From Haliotis asinina (lineage: Eukaryota; Mollusca; Gastropoda; Lepetellida; Haliotidae): a stretch of DNA of 64,000 nucleotides. The stretch covers positions 15,013,001-15,077,000 of the forward strand of contig NC_090291.1 in NCBI RefSeq assembly GCF_037392515.1, read 5' to 3'. Of the stretch, positions 1 to 12,796 are shown piece after piece. The notes under the pieces were generated by a model. It did not search any database. It saw nothing but the letters and a program-made list of their open reading frames with translations, and had not been told where the DNA came from. The position numbers were made by a program, and so were the translations under genes. The stretch's first letter is position 1, and each line of letters opens with the position of its first letter.

Positions 1-1559
1 TATTATTTATGATAATAAAAACACATAGTTGATTTATTTGAATTCGTAAACAAAAAACGATGACTTTGCCTTTGGTAGAGAAATCTGAACATTTTCTTAC
101 GTAAAAAACCCTTATTTCACCTATTTACCCAAGTACACAGCAAATGCCCATGTGTATTCCTTATGTAACGAAATTCCGTTGGTATCCTCAAAACAGTTTC
201 GGCCCAATAGTGTTTTCAGGCTGCATGCGACACAGAGATTACATCTTCCTTGCTGTAACTCGCGTTTGATGGTGTAAACCTACACGTGTTATTTGTCATC
301 ATTCTCTTTATGGTCAATTCATGAATTTATAACAGGTATAATTAGTAGTAACACAACTTCGGTTACTCAACAAAGGTTCCCATTTGGCATTTCTCCTGTC
401 TTTAGTAAATACATTATAAATTAAGGTCTGTAATGGCAAATGTATTGTATGTTATGTAATATGTGCATGTAAGTGATGCAAGAGGGTTTATCAACTAAGT
501 TACAAAAACAAACATCGATCAAAGGATTAACCGATAACTCACTGATTGATTAATTACTTTTATCTTTTAGCGGATTTGTCAAAAGGCAGTGTGTGTAGAT
601 GACTACACCCTGTCGTAAAGTGTAAGTGCAAAAACAACATCCTCCCTTCAAAGAATTAACCACCCTTGCGTTGATTGATTGATTGCTCATTATTGGTTAA
701 CTAAATTACTTAGAATAGTGGACATCATACAATTAGTTGCCAGGTGTGCTATCTTGGGAGACCAATCAGAGGTTTATCTGGTTTTCACCAACGAAAGACG
801 TGAAACGATGTGTTACTTTTTCGCAAATGAGACAGTTGTAAGACACGCGACACAGAGCAGGATTACTTACCAGCTGCAGATGAATGGAATACGATTTCTT
901 TTACGTGGATATTGATGGATACATTCCTGAACAAGGTAGTAGCCTGACATCGTTGCTATAAAATTAGTCTGTTTTACATTCATTTTTTTGCATTTTGTTT
1001 TAATTTATTTGTTGTAGCATTCAGCAGAATCTGTATGACAGAACAAAACACACTAGATCGCGTATGTGTGTGAAATAGGATCCACATTGGCATTCTATAC
1101 AATGTATAAATGTTGCTGTTATGTTAGAAATTTACTATGAGTATAAGCAGATCGTGTGTTCTTTTATTAATTTTCAGAATCATACAAGTATGACAATAAA
1201 CTAACTAGGGTTATGAGACAAAATATAGAGACGTTTTCCGTCCTAATAGTTTTTTACCATTTCTGCCACGGGCAGATGATTAACCTTCAAAGTGTTTCAT
1301 TTGTTTTCATAATACATTTGGAATGAAGTAAAAATGACTTCACCTCAGTTGATCTGTCTATAATTAAACTATCAATTGCGCTCACGGACTGCGCAGCAGA
1401 CGTCACGAACCAGTCACGAATTCTGGGATATCATCCGGGTACTCACGGGAGAAAAACAATAACAAAAGTTTACACCAGTCCACGGAAATTGCTCCGCATC
1501 AGTGCCCCTTTGATAACTTCAATTTCTCAAAATAAACATGAATTTATTGGCATATTCAC
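1..1559 (-). other. SNRPD1 intron 2 (incomplete)
   Basis: This AT-rich stretch follows SmD1 exon 2 on the minus strand. I looked for the next SmD1 exon (the part after HGTITG, beginning VDVSMN in animals) and did not find it, so intron 2 probably runs off the left edge. No repeat family was recognised here. Confidence 0.55.
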
Positions 1560-2230
1560 CTGTAATTGTTCCATGCACCTGTGTACCATTCTTCAGCTCA
1601 ACTGTCACTGTCTCGTGACTCAGCTTCATTAAGAATCTGAAAAAGAAATCATTCCCTTAAATGCAGATTAGCAAAGATTCAAATAGTTAAAACTTGGTAC
1701 AGTTTGCACACTTATCTTAATCTCATACTGAGTTACGTCACAAACAAACGTCAAGGTCTTATGTTTAAATGTAATATCGTAATCTATATATAGTATAAAT
1801 ATGCAGACGTCGTTGAGCTCCTGACTACAATAATCAGTATAAATGCATTAATAATAATGTTACCTCAGTTTAGTCCTATATGCTGGGTACATCTTTGTTT
1901 TAAACATTAATTGATCACAATTAATGAACGATCGTTCACAGAACTCACATCTGTGAAATGCGTAAGTACATCCAGGAACTGTTTAATGGCAGAATATAAA
2001 TACACACATTCACAGAGTTCAACTGTTTCGCCTCGAATTCGAACCACTATCCATGTATCAGTTTGAACAGCGAGTAAAACAATGTTGACATGGAAGCCGG
2101 CTTCAGTCTGACCATAAAATTACGCAATATATCGAGTCTAACACAAAAATTATGAAAACAGTAACATGATTAACAATTCCTTTATCGATATGGAATACAT
2201 TCGGGCGATAACTTACCTTACAAGCTTCAT
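1560..2230 (-). CDS. SNRPD1: SNRPD1, small nuclear ribonucleoprotein SmD1 (5' two exons)
   Basis: SmD1 is one of the seven Sm proteins that form the ring around U1, U2, U4 and U5 snRNAs in the spliceosome. Exon 1 (2230 down to 2217) encodes MKLVR, with the last codon split after AG by a GTAAGT donor. Exon 2 (1636 down to 1560) follows a TTTTTCAG acceptor, completes the Arg codon and reads [20 protein letters not shown] then HGTIT, ending in phase 1 before GTGAAT. This matches the near-invariant animal SmD1 N-terminus (Sm1 motif, strands beta1-beta3); I see only a conservative Ile/Val difference from the human sequence I remember. About 31 of roughly 120 residues are present; the Sm2 motif and the GR-rich tail must lie beyond the left edge. 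The start is fixed by homology and by the phase match across the intron. Family identity is very secure. Confidence 0.95.
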
Positions 2231-2267
2231 GATTGAATGGATTACACAGTCCCTATAAACATTAACA

Positions 2268-2334
2268 ATGGCGGGTAAACGACACACAGACGCTCTCTCA
2301 AGCTCTCGGCATGGCGTTTCACGAGATATTGTTG
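2268..2334 (+). CDS. candidate first exon of a divergent gene next to SNRPD1
   Basis: An ATG 37 bp from the SmD1 start codon, on the opposite strand, opens a reading frame MAGKRHTDALSSSRHGVSRD then IV, ending at a GTAAGC donor (exon of 67 nt, phase 1). ATGGCG is a common animal start context, and the base composition is richer in GC than the surroundings. I do not recognise the peptide and found no second exon to the right. It could instead be 5' untranslated or promoter sequence of SNRPD1. The inference is a bidirectional promoter; the evidence is only start codon, donor and position. Confidence 0.25.
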
Positions 2335-4735
2335 GTAAGCGAGTCCCCTCTCTCTGCGAGGAGCTTTGAATAATTTTACCTCCGAGTGGAAGAGCAGCGT
2401 TATTTGTTCGCAAGCATGAGAACTAATTATTTTCAAAAGACTATAAGAGGTGGAACTGCCCCGAAAAATATACATCCTTCTGCTGTTATTGTGGTGATTT
2501 TGATTCATTGAATTAAACAACATTCAATAGATAAAGTGTAATAGTTCCGTCAAAAACTAAATTTATAATGCAATCTGTAAGGTCCAACCAGAAACCATAT
2601 AATGGAATATGGTCACTGGTCGAGCAGATTATATAAATGTATGTGTGTATGTGATTATGTAAGTTATAACTATGTACGAAGTTATTATGAAAGATATAAT
2701 TGTTTGTTCTTTTTGGGGTTTTTTCTGGCACCAGAACATACCCTTTGAAAGTATAGGGTTTTTAAGTTTTCCTATCATTGTGTGAAATATAGCCCGTCCG
2801 ACCGACCGAGACAGACTAGATGTCTGACGGACGGTCTGAATTCACAACTAGCCAGCCCAATGGTCTGGTGAAAACATTGGATAACATGTTCTATACATCT
2901 GAGTAATATTGTCTGGTCTGGGACTTCAGGATGCGCACGAACGACGACAAGACGTGCTCTTAGAAAACTCTGACCCTGCCCGCTCATGTTTTTCAATCCA
3001 AACAATCCAATCCTATGAAGAACTTTCAAATGAAAATATCATTGGACACCATATTACAAGACTGCGGGGAAAAAGTTCATTCCGTTCCCACATTAGTCTG
3101 TTGTACAGACCCTGAGGTAAATATATCCAAGAAATCCCACGCAAGTCTAGAAAATGTGGCAAGTCTAGATTTACTTAGCTTCCGAAAATGAAGAAAGTCT
3201 CAGGGCTCTATTTCATTATATATTTTTTTTCTCTATGAACGTTTTTCAGTAAAATATGTTCATTTTTTAGTACTCCGATCACTGCCATTAACCAAAAGTG
3301 AGAAGCGACATTCTGTCAGAACATCTGGCATGTTGTGATTGTTTTTCATACTAATATGGACCCCGTGCAACCCATCACCGGTATATTGTGACTCTCTGTC
3401 ATGTGACAAAATAATGCACTTTTGTTTGTCTCTTTTACAGATGTTGATTCTTCCTTCCTTTTCCGTTACGTGACAAAGAAAATTATACTTTTGTTGGTTC
3501 CCTTTACAAAAAGTGACCCTTCCTTTCGTGTGGGTAGATACTACAGCTGTTTTCCATGACCTTCGGTGACTCTAGTGGCATTAGACATTGTTGGTCTTAC
3601 TTGCATTACCTATTTTTGTCTTTGAGCAGGTATAAATTTTACAGCTATTTCGTGAACGACCTTGAACACACTATGTGTGTCAAAAATTTAATCTTAGTAT
3701 CCACTATGTTATATAAGAATTTCACGTGTCGTTTGAGCAGTGCTTACCTGCACGCATCTGGGTAAGCCCTACCTGCTGAATATATCCTGTATTATGATTA
3801 AAGTGACTTGCTGCTTTGACCTATGTACTTAAACACTGCATAAGCAACGCTCAATTTTTCCCTATACCTTTCGTAAGCTTCCATTTACTTAACTCACCGT
3901 GATTAGACATTCCAAAAGTTAGAAGTTACATGCCATCAGAGCACCCGAGAAACACATTATTATGTCAAATAATAATAGTCAAAATTACTTTAATTTAAAC
4001 TGTGGATCAAGATTCCGTCAGATTATCCATTCGCGCCTCAGGCTTAGTTGCAGCGATATAAACGCACATACATATCAGCGATTTTTATCTTCAAATCTTG
4101 TTCTCATCAAAGTTATTGATATCAAATCAATAACTTTACGGCCACTCTAACGGCTCTGCTAACGATAATCACGAACTATTAGAATCTATCCATTCTTTCA
4201 TTGTACTCTCAGGCAGATTTGTGTTGTAATAGTAAAAACGAAATTGCACTTCCGACACTAATGATGTTAACGTTATAGGTGGCTATGTTATCAACTTTTG
4301 ATTTTTACATTTTTTCAGAAAGCCATTGTTAGTTGTTTGATATTAACATGCTTTTATCTAAGTTATTTGTATCCCGGAGCGGTATTCACATAAGCAACAT
4401 ACTGCGTGTTTACAATCCGATTCCTCTTCTGGAAATAAATATGTATGACGTGTTATGATTGTTATATGACACAAATTTGGCCCCTGTGTGACAAGATAAT
4501 GTCACTGCGTAGCACCGGTGATAAAGGAAAATGTCCCTTTCTGTTCATTTACACCACAGAACTTATGCCATATCTTTTTAGTAGATAGTGATTTATTCAT
4601 TGGTAAACTCGTCATCTGCCATATATACGTTATTATGGTTTAATAACAGACCCCCGTGTCATTGCGAGGATTAAATATTCAAAAAAGAAAAGAATATATA
4701 AAATTTGAGATGACCCCCGACTTGGAAACGCTTTA
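2335..4735. other. unassigned AT-rich DNA
   Basis: No reading frame here resembles a known protein and no clear SINE copy is present. The only structure I see is the repeat at 2790-2960 listed separately. If the exon at 2268-2334 is real, its next exon might lie here, but I could not identify it. Confidence 0.5.
2790..2960 (+). repeat. unclassified dispersed repeat, copy 1
   Basis: This stretch aligns by eye with 46860-47010 in a PEPCK intron. Shared anchors in order are CTAGAT.TCTGA.GGA, ACAACTAG/ACAGCTAG, GGTCTGGTGAAAA versus GGACTAGTGAAAA, and a final TCTGGGACTTCAGGATG versus GCCTGGTTAAATCCTGA. The copies are old and diverged; no coding capacity or terminal structure is evident. Confidence 0.4.
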
Positions 4736-4749
4736 CAGTACAATATATA

Positions 4750-5120
4750 GAGGATACTAAACGACCTTCCGTGTAATACCATTTTTTGAAACGAGTTAAT
4801 GATTTGGTATCAGACGAGCGAAAGCGAGTTTGATACTTAATCTTTAACGAGTTTAATGAAAATGGTATTCCACGGAAGCGAGTTTAGTATTCTGTTTATT
4901 ACTCGCCAACATAAATTGACAGAAACTGCGGCGAAATTGCCTATAGTGCGAGGACTCTCAGCTTTCAAGTCAAGCAAGGTCTAGTAAAATCGCGACATCA
5001 ACATTAGCATTGTGACGTCATAACTTTGAACCATTTTGACGTCATACGTCAAGCGGTATTACACTAGTGTAATATTGAAGTGAAAATATTACACTGCTGT
5101 ATCTTCAACGGGCGAGTAAT
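4750..5120. repeat. foldback (MITE-like) repeat
   Basis: An internal inverted repeat is visible. The left arm GATACTAAAC..CTTCCGTG.AATACCATTTT (from about 4752) is matched by its reverse complement at about 4856-4895. A second match of the phrase around the strings TTTATTACTCGCC (4907) and GGCGAGTAATAATAT (5110) pairs the middle with the right edge. Two TGACGTCA sites (about 5021 and 5038) lie inside. No coding region is seen, so a non-autonomous DNA element is the likeliest reading. Confidence 0.45.
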
Positions 5121-5962
5121 AATATCTTGGAAAAAAAAAACTGATAGTTTAATTTTGCATTCCATATTGCAAAACACTTTTAAAAAAACGATTAAGAATT
5201 TCTAAGTTTACTTCTTAATCACGAAGCTGCAACTGTTTTACAGCTTCGCGGCATTCACGTTGTAGTCGGCATTTCATTTTGTTTTTGTTTTTTTGGCTTT
5301 AGAAAGATGATTTGAAACAGCACTCTTACGAGTGTGACCAGGAATGGCATTATACTCTACAAAATATCATTTCGTTGGATAGTCAGTCTTTCGAAATAAG
5401 TAAATTTCGCGGCAGAAAATTGGCATATTCTGCAGGTATTCTGCATGGACGTGTGTTTTCTGCTGACCAGACGTTTTTATTCTGAAATCAAAAGGTGATT
5501 TCTGCGATTTATTCGCAATCGCGGAATTGCCGTACCCAGGAGGGACTGACGTACGCACACACATACACACCCACAAATCGTGCGGATTCACAAAATCAAA
5601 ATATTATACAGGAGCAGATGTACATATTCACTGTCATGTAGACGAGAACTATTATGAATTCCGTGTGATGCATACTTTACATGTGCATCTTGCCATAGTA
5701 TATTCCAGCTGATAAATGGATCTGCATTAACGATATTGTAAGTCAAAAGCCGTCCACATGAGTACAATGTGTGAAGTCCCCGCCGCGATAGTGCTCGAAT
5801 ACTGAGGTAAAATTTAACTCGTTCACTCAAGTCAAAATCTAAAAATATATAAAAAAAATTTCTTGATACTTTATAGGTATGCTGTAAATATTGGAGCCTA
5901 GTGAAGACTACACACCTCTTCCAGTAATCATTCGATTTGTCTTAATTGTATGATGCCTTCAG
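5121..5962. other. unassigned DNA
   Basis: No recognisable coding or repeat sequence. Short overlapping open frames on both strands around 5370-5830 have no family resemblance. Confidence 0.45.
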
Positions 5963-6199
5963 TAAAGATCCGGATTAGAATTGATCTTCATCAAACTATG
6001 TTTGTCGTAAGAGACAAATAACAGGATCGAGTGGTTCTTGGATTCTAATGACGCATGTCATCGTATCCTATTTACGTAGATCGATGTTTATGTTGTCAAT
6101 CACTGTATTGCCTGGTGCAGACTCATATGCTTACAGACAGTCGCCAAATAGCCGGAACATTGCTACGTGCGGCGTTAAACAACAAACAACAAACAAAAA
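5963..6199 (+). repeat. SINE-A copy, AAAC-tailed subtype
   Basis: A diverged full-length copy. It starts near GATCCGGATTAGAATTGATC, keeps GTCGTAAGAG, CATGTCATCG and TAGATCGATG, and ends GTGCGGCGTTAAACAACAAAC instead of the ACTC tail. Confidence 0.75.
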
Positions 6200-6427
6200 A
6201 TTCATGACATGGTACCTCACCAGTTAAATGTGATTCCTTAGGTGAATGGACGAGTGGAGTTTAAATGGTGACAAGATTAACGTAATTGTAGGACCTAGTT
6301 TCACGAAGCGATCATGAAGCTACTGCTACAAATCAAAATGTCTCTGTGCAAGTTGACCCGGTGTGACCGTACCTTGACCCATTTTTTGTTTGTTTATTTG
6401 TTTGCTTGTACCTGCTGTTGACGCCGA

Positions 6428-6694
6428 GACCCGTGAAGGTCACGGGGTAGAAAAGGCCTTCAGCAACCCATGCTTGCCATAAAATGCGACTATGCTTATC
6501 GTAAGATGCCACTAACGGGATCGGATGGTTAGGCTCGCTGACTTGGTTGACACATGTCATCGGTTCCCAGTTGCGCAGATCGATGCTCATGTTGTTGGTC
6601 ACTGGATTGTCTGGTCCAGACTTGATTATTTACACACTGCTACCATATAGCTGGAATATTGCTGAGTGCGGTGTAAAACTAAACTCACTCAAAC
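6428..6694 (+). repeat. SINE-A copy, full length
   Basis: A complete copy from GACCCGTGAAGGTC to AACTAAACTCACTC. It contains the diagnostic strings CTTCAGCAACCCATGCTTGC, GATCGATGCTCATGTTGTTG and CATATAGCTGGAATATTGCT. Confidence 0.9.
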
Positions 6695-6873
6695 ACTGTT
6701 GACGCCGTACGCATCACTTTTCCCATGATAATGGCAGTTGGTAAAATAGCCAGTCTGGCCTTTGCAATCCTGTGCTTGACATCATGGTTAATGACAAGAT
6801 GTATCAAGAGAATGGTGGAGACTGACCACACAATCCCCTTAATCGCCTCTTGCGTTCCAGCTCCAATGGGATC

Positions 6874-7034
6874 GGTGGGGTAGCCTAGTGGTTAAGCGTT
6901 TGCTTGTCACGCCGACAGCCCGGGTTCCATTCCCCACGTGGGTATATGTGTGAAGCCCATTTCTGGTTTGCCCCGCCGTGATATTGGTGGAATAGTGCCA
7001 AAAACGGCGTTAAACTAAATTCATTCACTCACCC
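6874..7034 (+). repeat. SINE-B copy (tRNA-like head), full length with TSD
   Basis: The head GGTGGGGTAGCCTAGTGGTT carries a tRNA-type A box and GGGTTCCATTCCCC a B-box-like site, both expected of a pol III internal promoter. The tail ends GGCGTTAAACTAAATTCATT then CACTCAC. An imperfect 14-bp target-site duplication is visible: CCAGCTCCAATGGG at 6857-6870 and CCAGCTCCCATAGG at 7038-7051. Confidence 0.88.
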
Positions 7035-7051
7035 ACGCCAGCTCCCATAGG

Positions 7052-8098
<1,047 letters not shown>

Positions 8099-8283
8099 CT
8101 GGTGACTTAGGGTCAACTGTATAAAAATACTAGTTTCACGGTACTTATCATTTTCAGTCTCCCCGAAACACCTCTCATAAAACTCCGTTTTGTCAAGTAT
8201 GTGTTTGATAAAACAGTAGTCTATATTGAGACAGCTGTACATGAGTGAATATGGATTTCGGTAGATTTCAAATTCTTCATCAA

Positions 8284-8395
8284 TGTCACGGGACACCAGA
8301 AATGGGCTTCCCGCATTGTACCCAAGTGGAGAATCGAACCCGCCCTTCGACGTGATGAGCGAACGCTTTAACCACCACCCCAGACGTTACACGAT
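8284..8395 (-). repeat. SINE-B copy, 3' truncated
   Basis: The reverse copy retains GGACACCAGAAATGGGCTTC, the B-box complement GAATCGAACCCG and GAGCGAACGCTTTAACCAC. The (ACTC)n tail side is missing. Confidence 0.8.
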
Positions 8396-10160
8396 GTTAA
8401 GAGACAATTGCATGGCAGGTCGAAAACTCGATACTTCGCTAAGCTTGTATGTACCCGAGGACAGATTCCAGCACCGAAATCCGACAGTCTGTGGAAAATT
8501 ACAATCACAACCAACAACAATGAACATGCACACTGTCAAGAACCAAATTTAACATTCAGTGTTTTTAAAAACATCGACTGCTTTTCGCACGTTTCAAATG
8601 CGTCGTAGAAAGTTTCAAAGTCCACGCTCTACTTGTATTTGAGATAAGGCAAGTGTCTTTTCTACAATGCTACAATAAATCACAAACGAAAAACACCATG
8701 TAGTTCCCTGTGTTATCATTCAGTTGTATATCACTATCACATCTACTACAACAATTTACAACAGAACACCTTGACATTTCTTTGTTTCAGGGCCTTGGAA
8801 ATATATTTTAGATTCTTAGACCCCCTGAACCGAAATTCGCGCGACCCGCCTGAGAGTTATACATATTCAGCTGTCATTCGATATATGTTAATTTACGTCC
8901 AGGAATATTTATATTTGTACTGCCAAAAATACACACTGATAACTATTTGTGAGAGAACGAGTATTGCTTAAAACACATATAGGAATATCGCCACTGGACC
9001 AGACAAACCAGTGGTTGACAGAATGAGCACATATCCCGATCTCAGTTCTCGCTAGCTCTAAACAAAGTTCTTGTTTTTCTGTTTGATGCTACAAAGCAGC
9101 ATGCAGACCTATCTTCCTGAGATATGAGACCTAGCTGATTTTAAAAGTAGACAAGAATTCCGTGCTTGAAATATAGCGTATCACTGAAATCTGGACATAA
9201 CATGAGTATAACCCGGAACGCCAGGGGTTAGAATTGGTCTTAAAATTACCATAAACAAAGTGAAAACATAGAAAAGTAACCGATACCCATACAGGGATCG
9301 GGTCCAGATTTCTTAGCTCCAAAACGAAGCCGTCTGTTATTGTTTCAAAAACCAATACGTTCCATTTCCTTTGAGACCGATGAATTATGAAATACACCTA
9401 ATTTTGGACACCGGAATATTAATGTTTATGAGACAAATCATCAGTATTGTCTGTCATGTGACTGTGCAAATTTTGTTTGTTGGTTCTTTTTATGTTTGTG
9501 TTTTGGGGGCTGGGGTGGGGTGTGTGGGTGGGGTGGGGGTGTATTTGTTATTTTGGGTGGTGGTGGTTGGGGGTTGGGGGTTGTGGTTCAGTTGTTAGAT
9601 TTTGTGTTGGTGAGTCATTCGTCGGTCTCAAATTAAATCCAACGGACTGTTTTTAGTCAGCACTGCATTCTGCTGATTAAGCATGGTTTAGTGTTCAGTG
9701 CTGGTTAGAGCTTTAACACATCCACGATGGGGCCATTTTTATACATATCACGAATATTAAGTAACCATTCATGATATTGGATCATGAATGCCATAACAAG
9801 TGAAGAACACGTGTAATATGTATTTTATTCAGTGAAACAGAACATTCTCATCATGTTCAGAGTGTCACAATTTTTCAACTCACCCACCACATCACTGTCC
9901 AATTGAACACACCGGAATTAGACCGTTGACTAGTGTCCTGCTTCGGTAAATTCGCGTAAAAACATTTTAAAGTATTCATGAATATTCAGTTCCAATGATT
10001 GCTAATTACGACTGGGTACCTTTCGATTTATCGAATCGAGTGAGGCGAGGTGAAATTGGGTATAACGTGGTTCTTAAGATAATTTCGCTCATTATTATGA
10101 GGCCTTGCATGGGAATCTATGTGTGGTTGCTTGTACTGCCCCAGACTTCATAGTGCTATA
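8396..10160. other. unassigned DNA with a G-rich tract
   Basis: No gene or dispersed repeat was recognised apart from the G-rich tract at 9508-9590. Confidence 0.45.
9508..9590 (+). repeat. G-rich low-complexity tract
   Basis: Repeated runs of three to five G (GGGGGCTGGGGTGGGG, then GGGTGGGGTGGGGGT, later GGGGGTTGGGGGTTG) separated by short T or GT spacers. The plus strand could form G-quadruplexes. Confidence 0.8.
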
Positions 10161-10176
10161 GCTCACTGGGATATTA

Positions 10177-10445
10177 GACCCGTGAAGGTCCCGGGGTAGA
10201 ATAGGCCTTCAGCAACCCATGCTTGCTATTAAAGGCGACTATGCTTGTCGTAAGAGGCGACTAACGGGATCGGGTGGTCAGGCTCGCTGACTTGGTTGAC
10301 ACATGTCATCGGTTCCCAAGTACGCAGATCGATGCTCATGTTGTTGATCACTGGATTGTCTGGTCCAGACTCGATTATTTACAGACCGCCGCCATATAGC
10401 TGGAATATTGCTGAGTGCGGCGTAAAACTAAAACTCACTCACTCA
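10177..10445 (+). repeat. SINE-A copy, young, with a 15-bp target-site duplication
   Basis: The best-preserved copy: GACCCGTGAAGGTCCCGGGG at the 5' end and (ACTC)n at the 3' end. The flank CTCACTGGGATATTA occurs exactly at 10162-10176 and again at 10446-10460; at least TGGGATATTA cannot be tail sequence. A duplication of this length with a simple 3' tail is the mark of LINE-driven retroposition, and it fixes the sense strand of the family. Confidence 0.95.
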
Positions 10446-10783
10446 CTCACTGGGATATTATGCCGCTGTTGAGTATGACACATTATACTGACCAGTCCTT
10501 GTTTTACCCATTAATACCAAGCGCCAGGCCGGGTTCGAACCCGCCACCTCTCCGGACGGACACCACTGACGCGGTCTCCGAATCGTTTGAATCAAGACAG
10601 ACACAGTGCTTCTTTGATATTTTGTGGCTGGATGTTCTCGACTTGTGGATGAGACTCAGTCTATAAAAGTTTTAGAAGTGTACTCTACTTAAACGTGCAA
10701 TCCCAAAATACATTTATTAATATATGTGTGCTACATGTCACTCCTGACCACTTTCAAAATGACTTTGAGAGTCATTGAATCTA

Positions 10784-10997
10784 GTTTTACGCCAGGCTCA
10801 GCAATATTCCAGCTATATGGCGGAGGTCTGTAAATAAACATCTGGACCAGACAATCCAGTGATCAACAACACGAGCATCGATATACGCAATTAGGAGACG
10901 AATGACATAAATTATGTCAACCACGTCAGCGAGTCTGACCACCGATCCTGTTAGTCACCAATTACGATCAATTCTAACCCGGATCTTCACGGCTCAA
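10784..10997 (-). repeat. SINE-A copy
   Basis: An older reverse copy from GTTTTACGCC.GGCTCAGCAA to CTTCACGG. It contains a short extra ATAAATT within the CATGTGTCAACC block. Confidence 0.85.
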
Positions 10998-11063
10998 ATG
11001 ATATTGCCCAATTACGGTTTTCGGGCGGGAGAGCAATGTCAATTTACACATGTTAGGGCGGGA

Positions 11064-11178
11064 GGTGGAGTGGCTTAGTGGTTAAAGTGTTCGTTTGTCA
11101 CGCCGAAAACCAAGGTTCGATTCCCAACATAAATACACTGTATAAAAGCGGCGTAAAACCACACTCACTCACTCACTA
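11064..11178 (+). repeat. SINE-B copy, internally deleted
   Basis: The head GGTGGAGTGGCTTAGTGGTT and GGTTCGATTCCC are present. The body between ACATAAATACA and AAAGCGGCGTAAAACC is shortened before the (ACTC)n tail. Confidence 0.82.
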
Positions 11179-11523
11179 CACATGTCAGCCGGTTTCACAA
11201 ATTCCGTGATCAAGAATACCAGTTGTCCGATTTCCATTTATGTTGAAGTCTCGATGGCTAAGTGGGTTAGAATCACTGACGTTTTATACTGGTGTGACAT
11301 TGTGTATTCCTGCATACCTTTACAAAAACCGAGCAGAAGAATACTAACGAGAGTACTAACATAAGAGCACTAATATGCATGCACAGACACCGATTGGGGT
11401 AGCTACGTGCTCTGCGTACAAATTCCACCCAATCGCACCAATGCTTTTTTGTTATTTCTTGTTGCTGTCCTTGTGAACAGTGCGCAGCAGGTGAGCCACA
11501 TAACCCATAACCTCTCTAATTAC

Positions 11524-11680
11524 TGTGAGTGCGGGAGTTTAAGTTTTAGCAATATTCTAGCAATATCACAGCAGGAGACACCAGAAATGGGCTTCACACA
11601 TTGTACCCATATTGGGAATCGAACTAAGGTCTACGGCGTGACGAGCGAACGATTTAACCACTTGGCTACCCAACCTCCCC
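11524..11680 (-). repeat. SINE-B copy, near full length
   Basis: The reverse copy starts GTGAGTGCGGGAG, shows AGCAATATCACAGCAGGAGA and CATTGTACCCATATTGGGAA, and ends at the head complement TTAACCACTTGGCTACCC. Confidence 0.85.
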
Positions 11681-12790
11681 TTATTACTTTGACCCACTGT
11701 AGTCCACCCAACAGAGCGACTGATTCAGTAGATACGGTTTCTGATTAAAGTAAATTGTTTTTATTAAACAATAAATATTAATAAGCTTATTTAGCCGTGA
11801 ACGTATGAGCCTGGTTGTCTAACCGGCCGATGTTGCTGAGGTCGCCGTAAAACATCGAACATCCAACAAATTAATAATACACAGTAGTCGGCCATATGTA
11901 AGTCATCATTAATGAAATTTCCATAGACGTACATGTTAATTCAAGAATAATTTTAATAAAATGAGTAGATGTCATTTTTTTATAGTTTGCAAACATCTAG
12001 GAAATCACTTTCAGCTACGCGTACCTAACTTTCTTTCATCTTTCCGCTGATTATTTATCGAATGACACCTGATTAAGTACTAAATGTAAATGCAACTTTT
12101 AATCTGTACCATAGACAACCATGTTAAACATGATTGGAATGTGTTGTTTAAATAGTTGTAAATTTCTTAACAATCATCGGAAAATTGAATGGACATTATG
12201 TGTATGTAGGTTATGTGTATAAGGTGATTGCCTACCTGGGAGGTAAGTATTGAACGCAGTTCGACCGAAACTAAATTTATGAAAATTATCCTTGCAAGCG
12301 TTAATTAACATACAATTTCACAAATGACTACTCACTTATGACCAGCTACTTGTTTTTATGGCAAGTTCACGAAAGAATAATACTTGCATAGAAACGAATA
12401 TACAGCTGGGTTAGAGTAGATATTCATGAACCCGTGTATACAGGTATGTGTCATGTGTATTCATGAACCTGGAGTCAGTGTCATAAATACCAAACAGCGG
12501 CTCGAACAAGTTCTCTTCGACGAGCGGCACAGAATTCCCGCTGACGTCATCCAGAGACCGTCATCCGTGAGGAGATGTGTTTTGGCACATATCGGTTCCA
12601 AGGGTCGGCAAACACGCTACTGAAGGCTTAAACATTTCCATAATGCGACTTGGAACATATCATGAATGACCTGTGATTGGGTAACACTTCATTTTGACCC
12701 CACGTTTCTTGTGCTTGATTCCTAGACCATATCTACTGTTTCATGTTTGGTAAATGGTTAAATTGTGTACAATAACAATGTTTCTATCAT
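11681..12790. other. unassigned AT-rich DNA
   Basis: No coding or repeat match recognised in this interval. Confidence 0.5.
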
Positions 12791-12796
12791 ATATAC

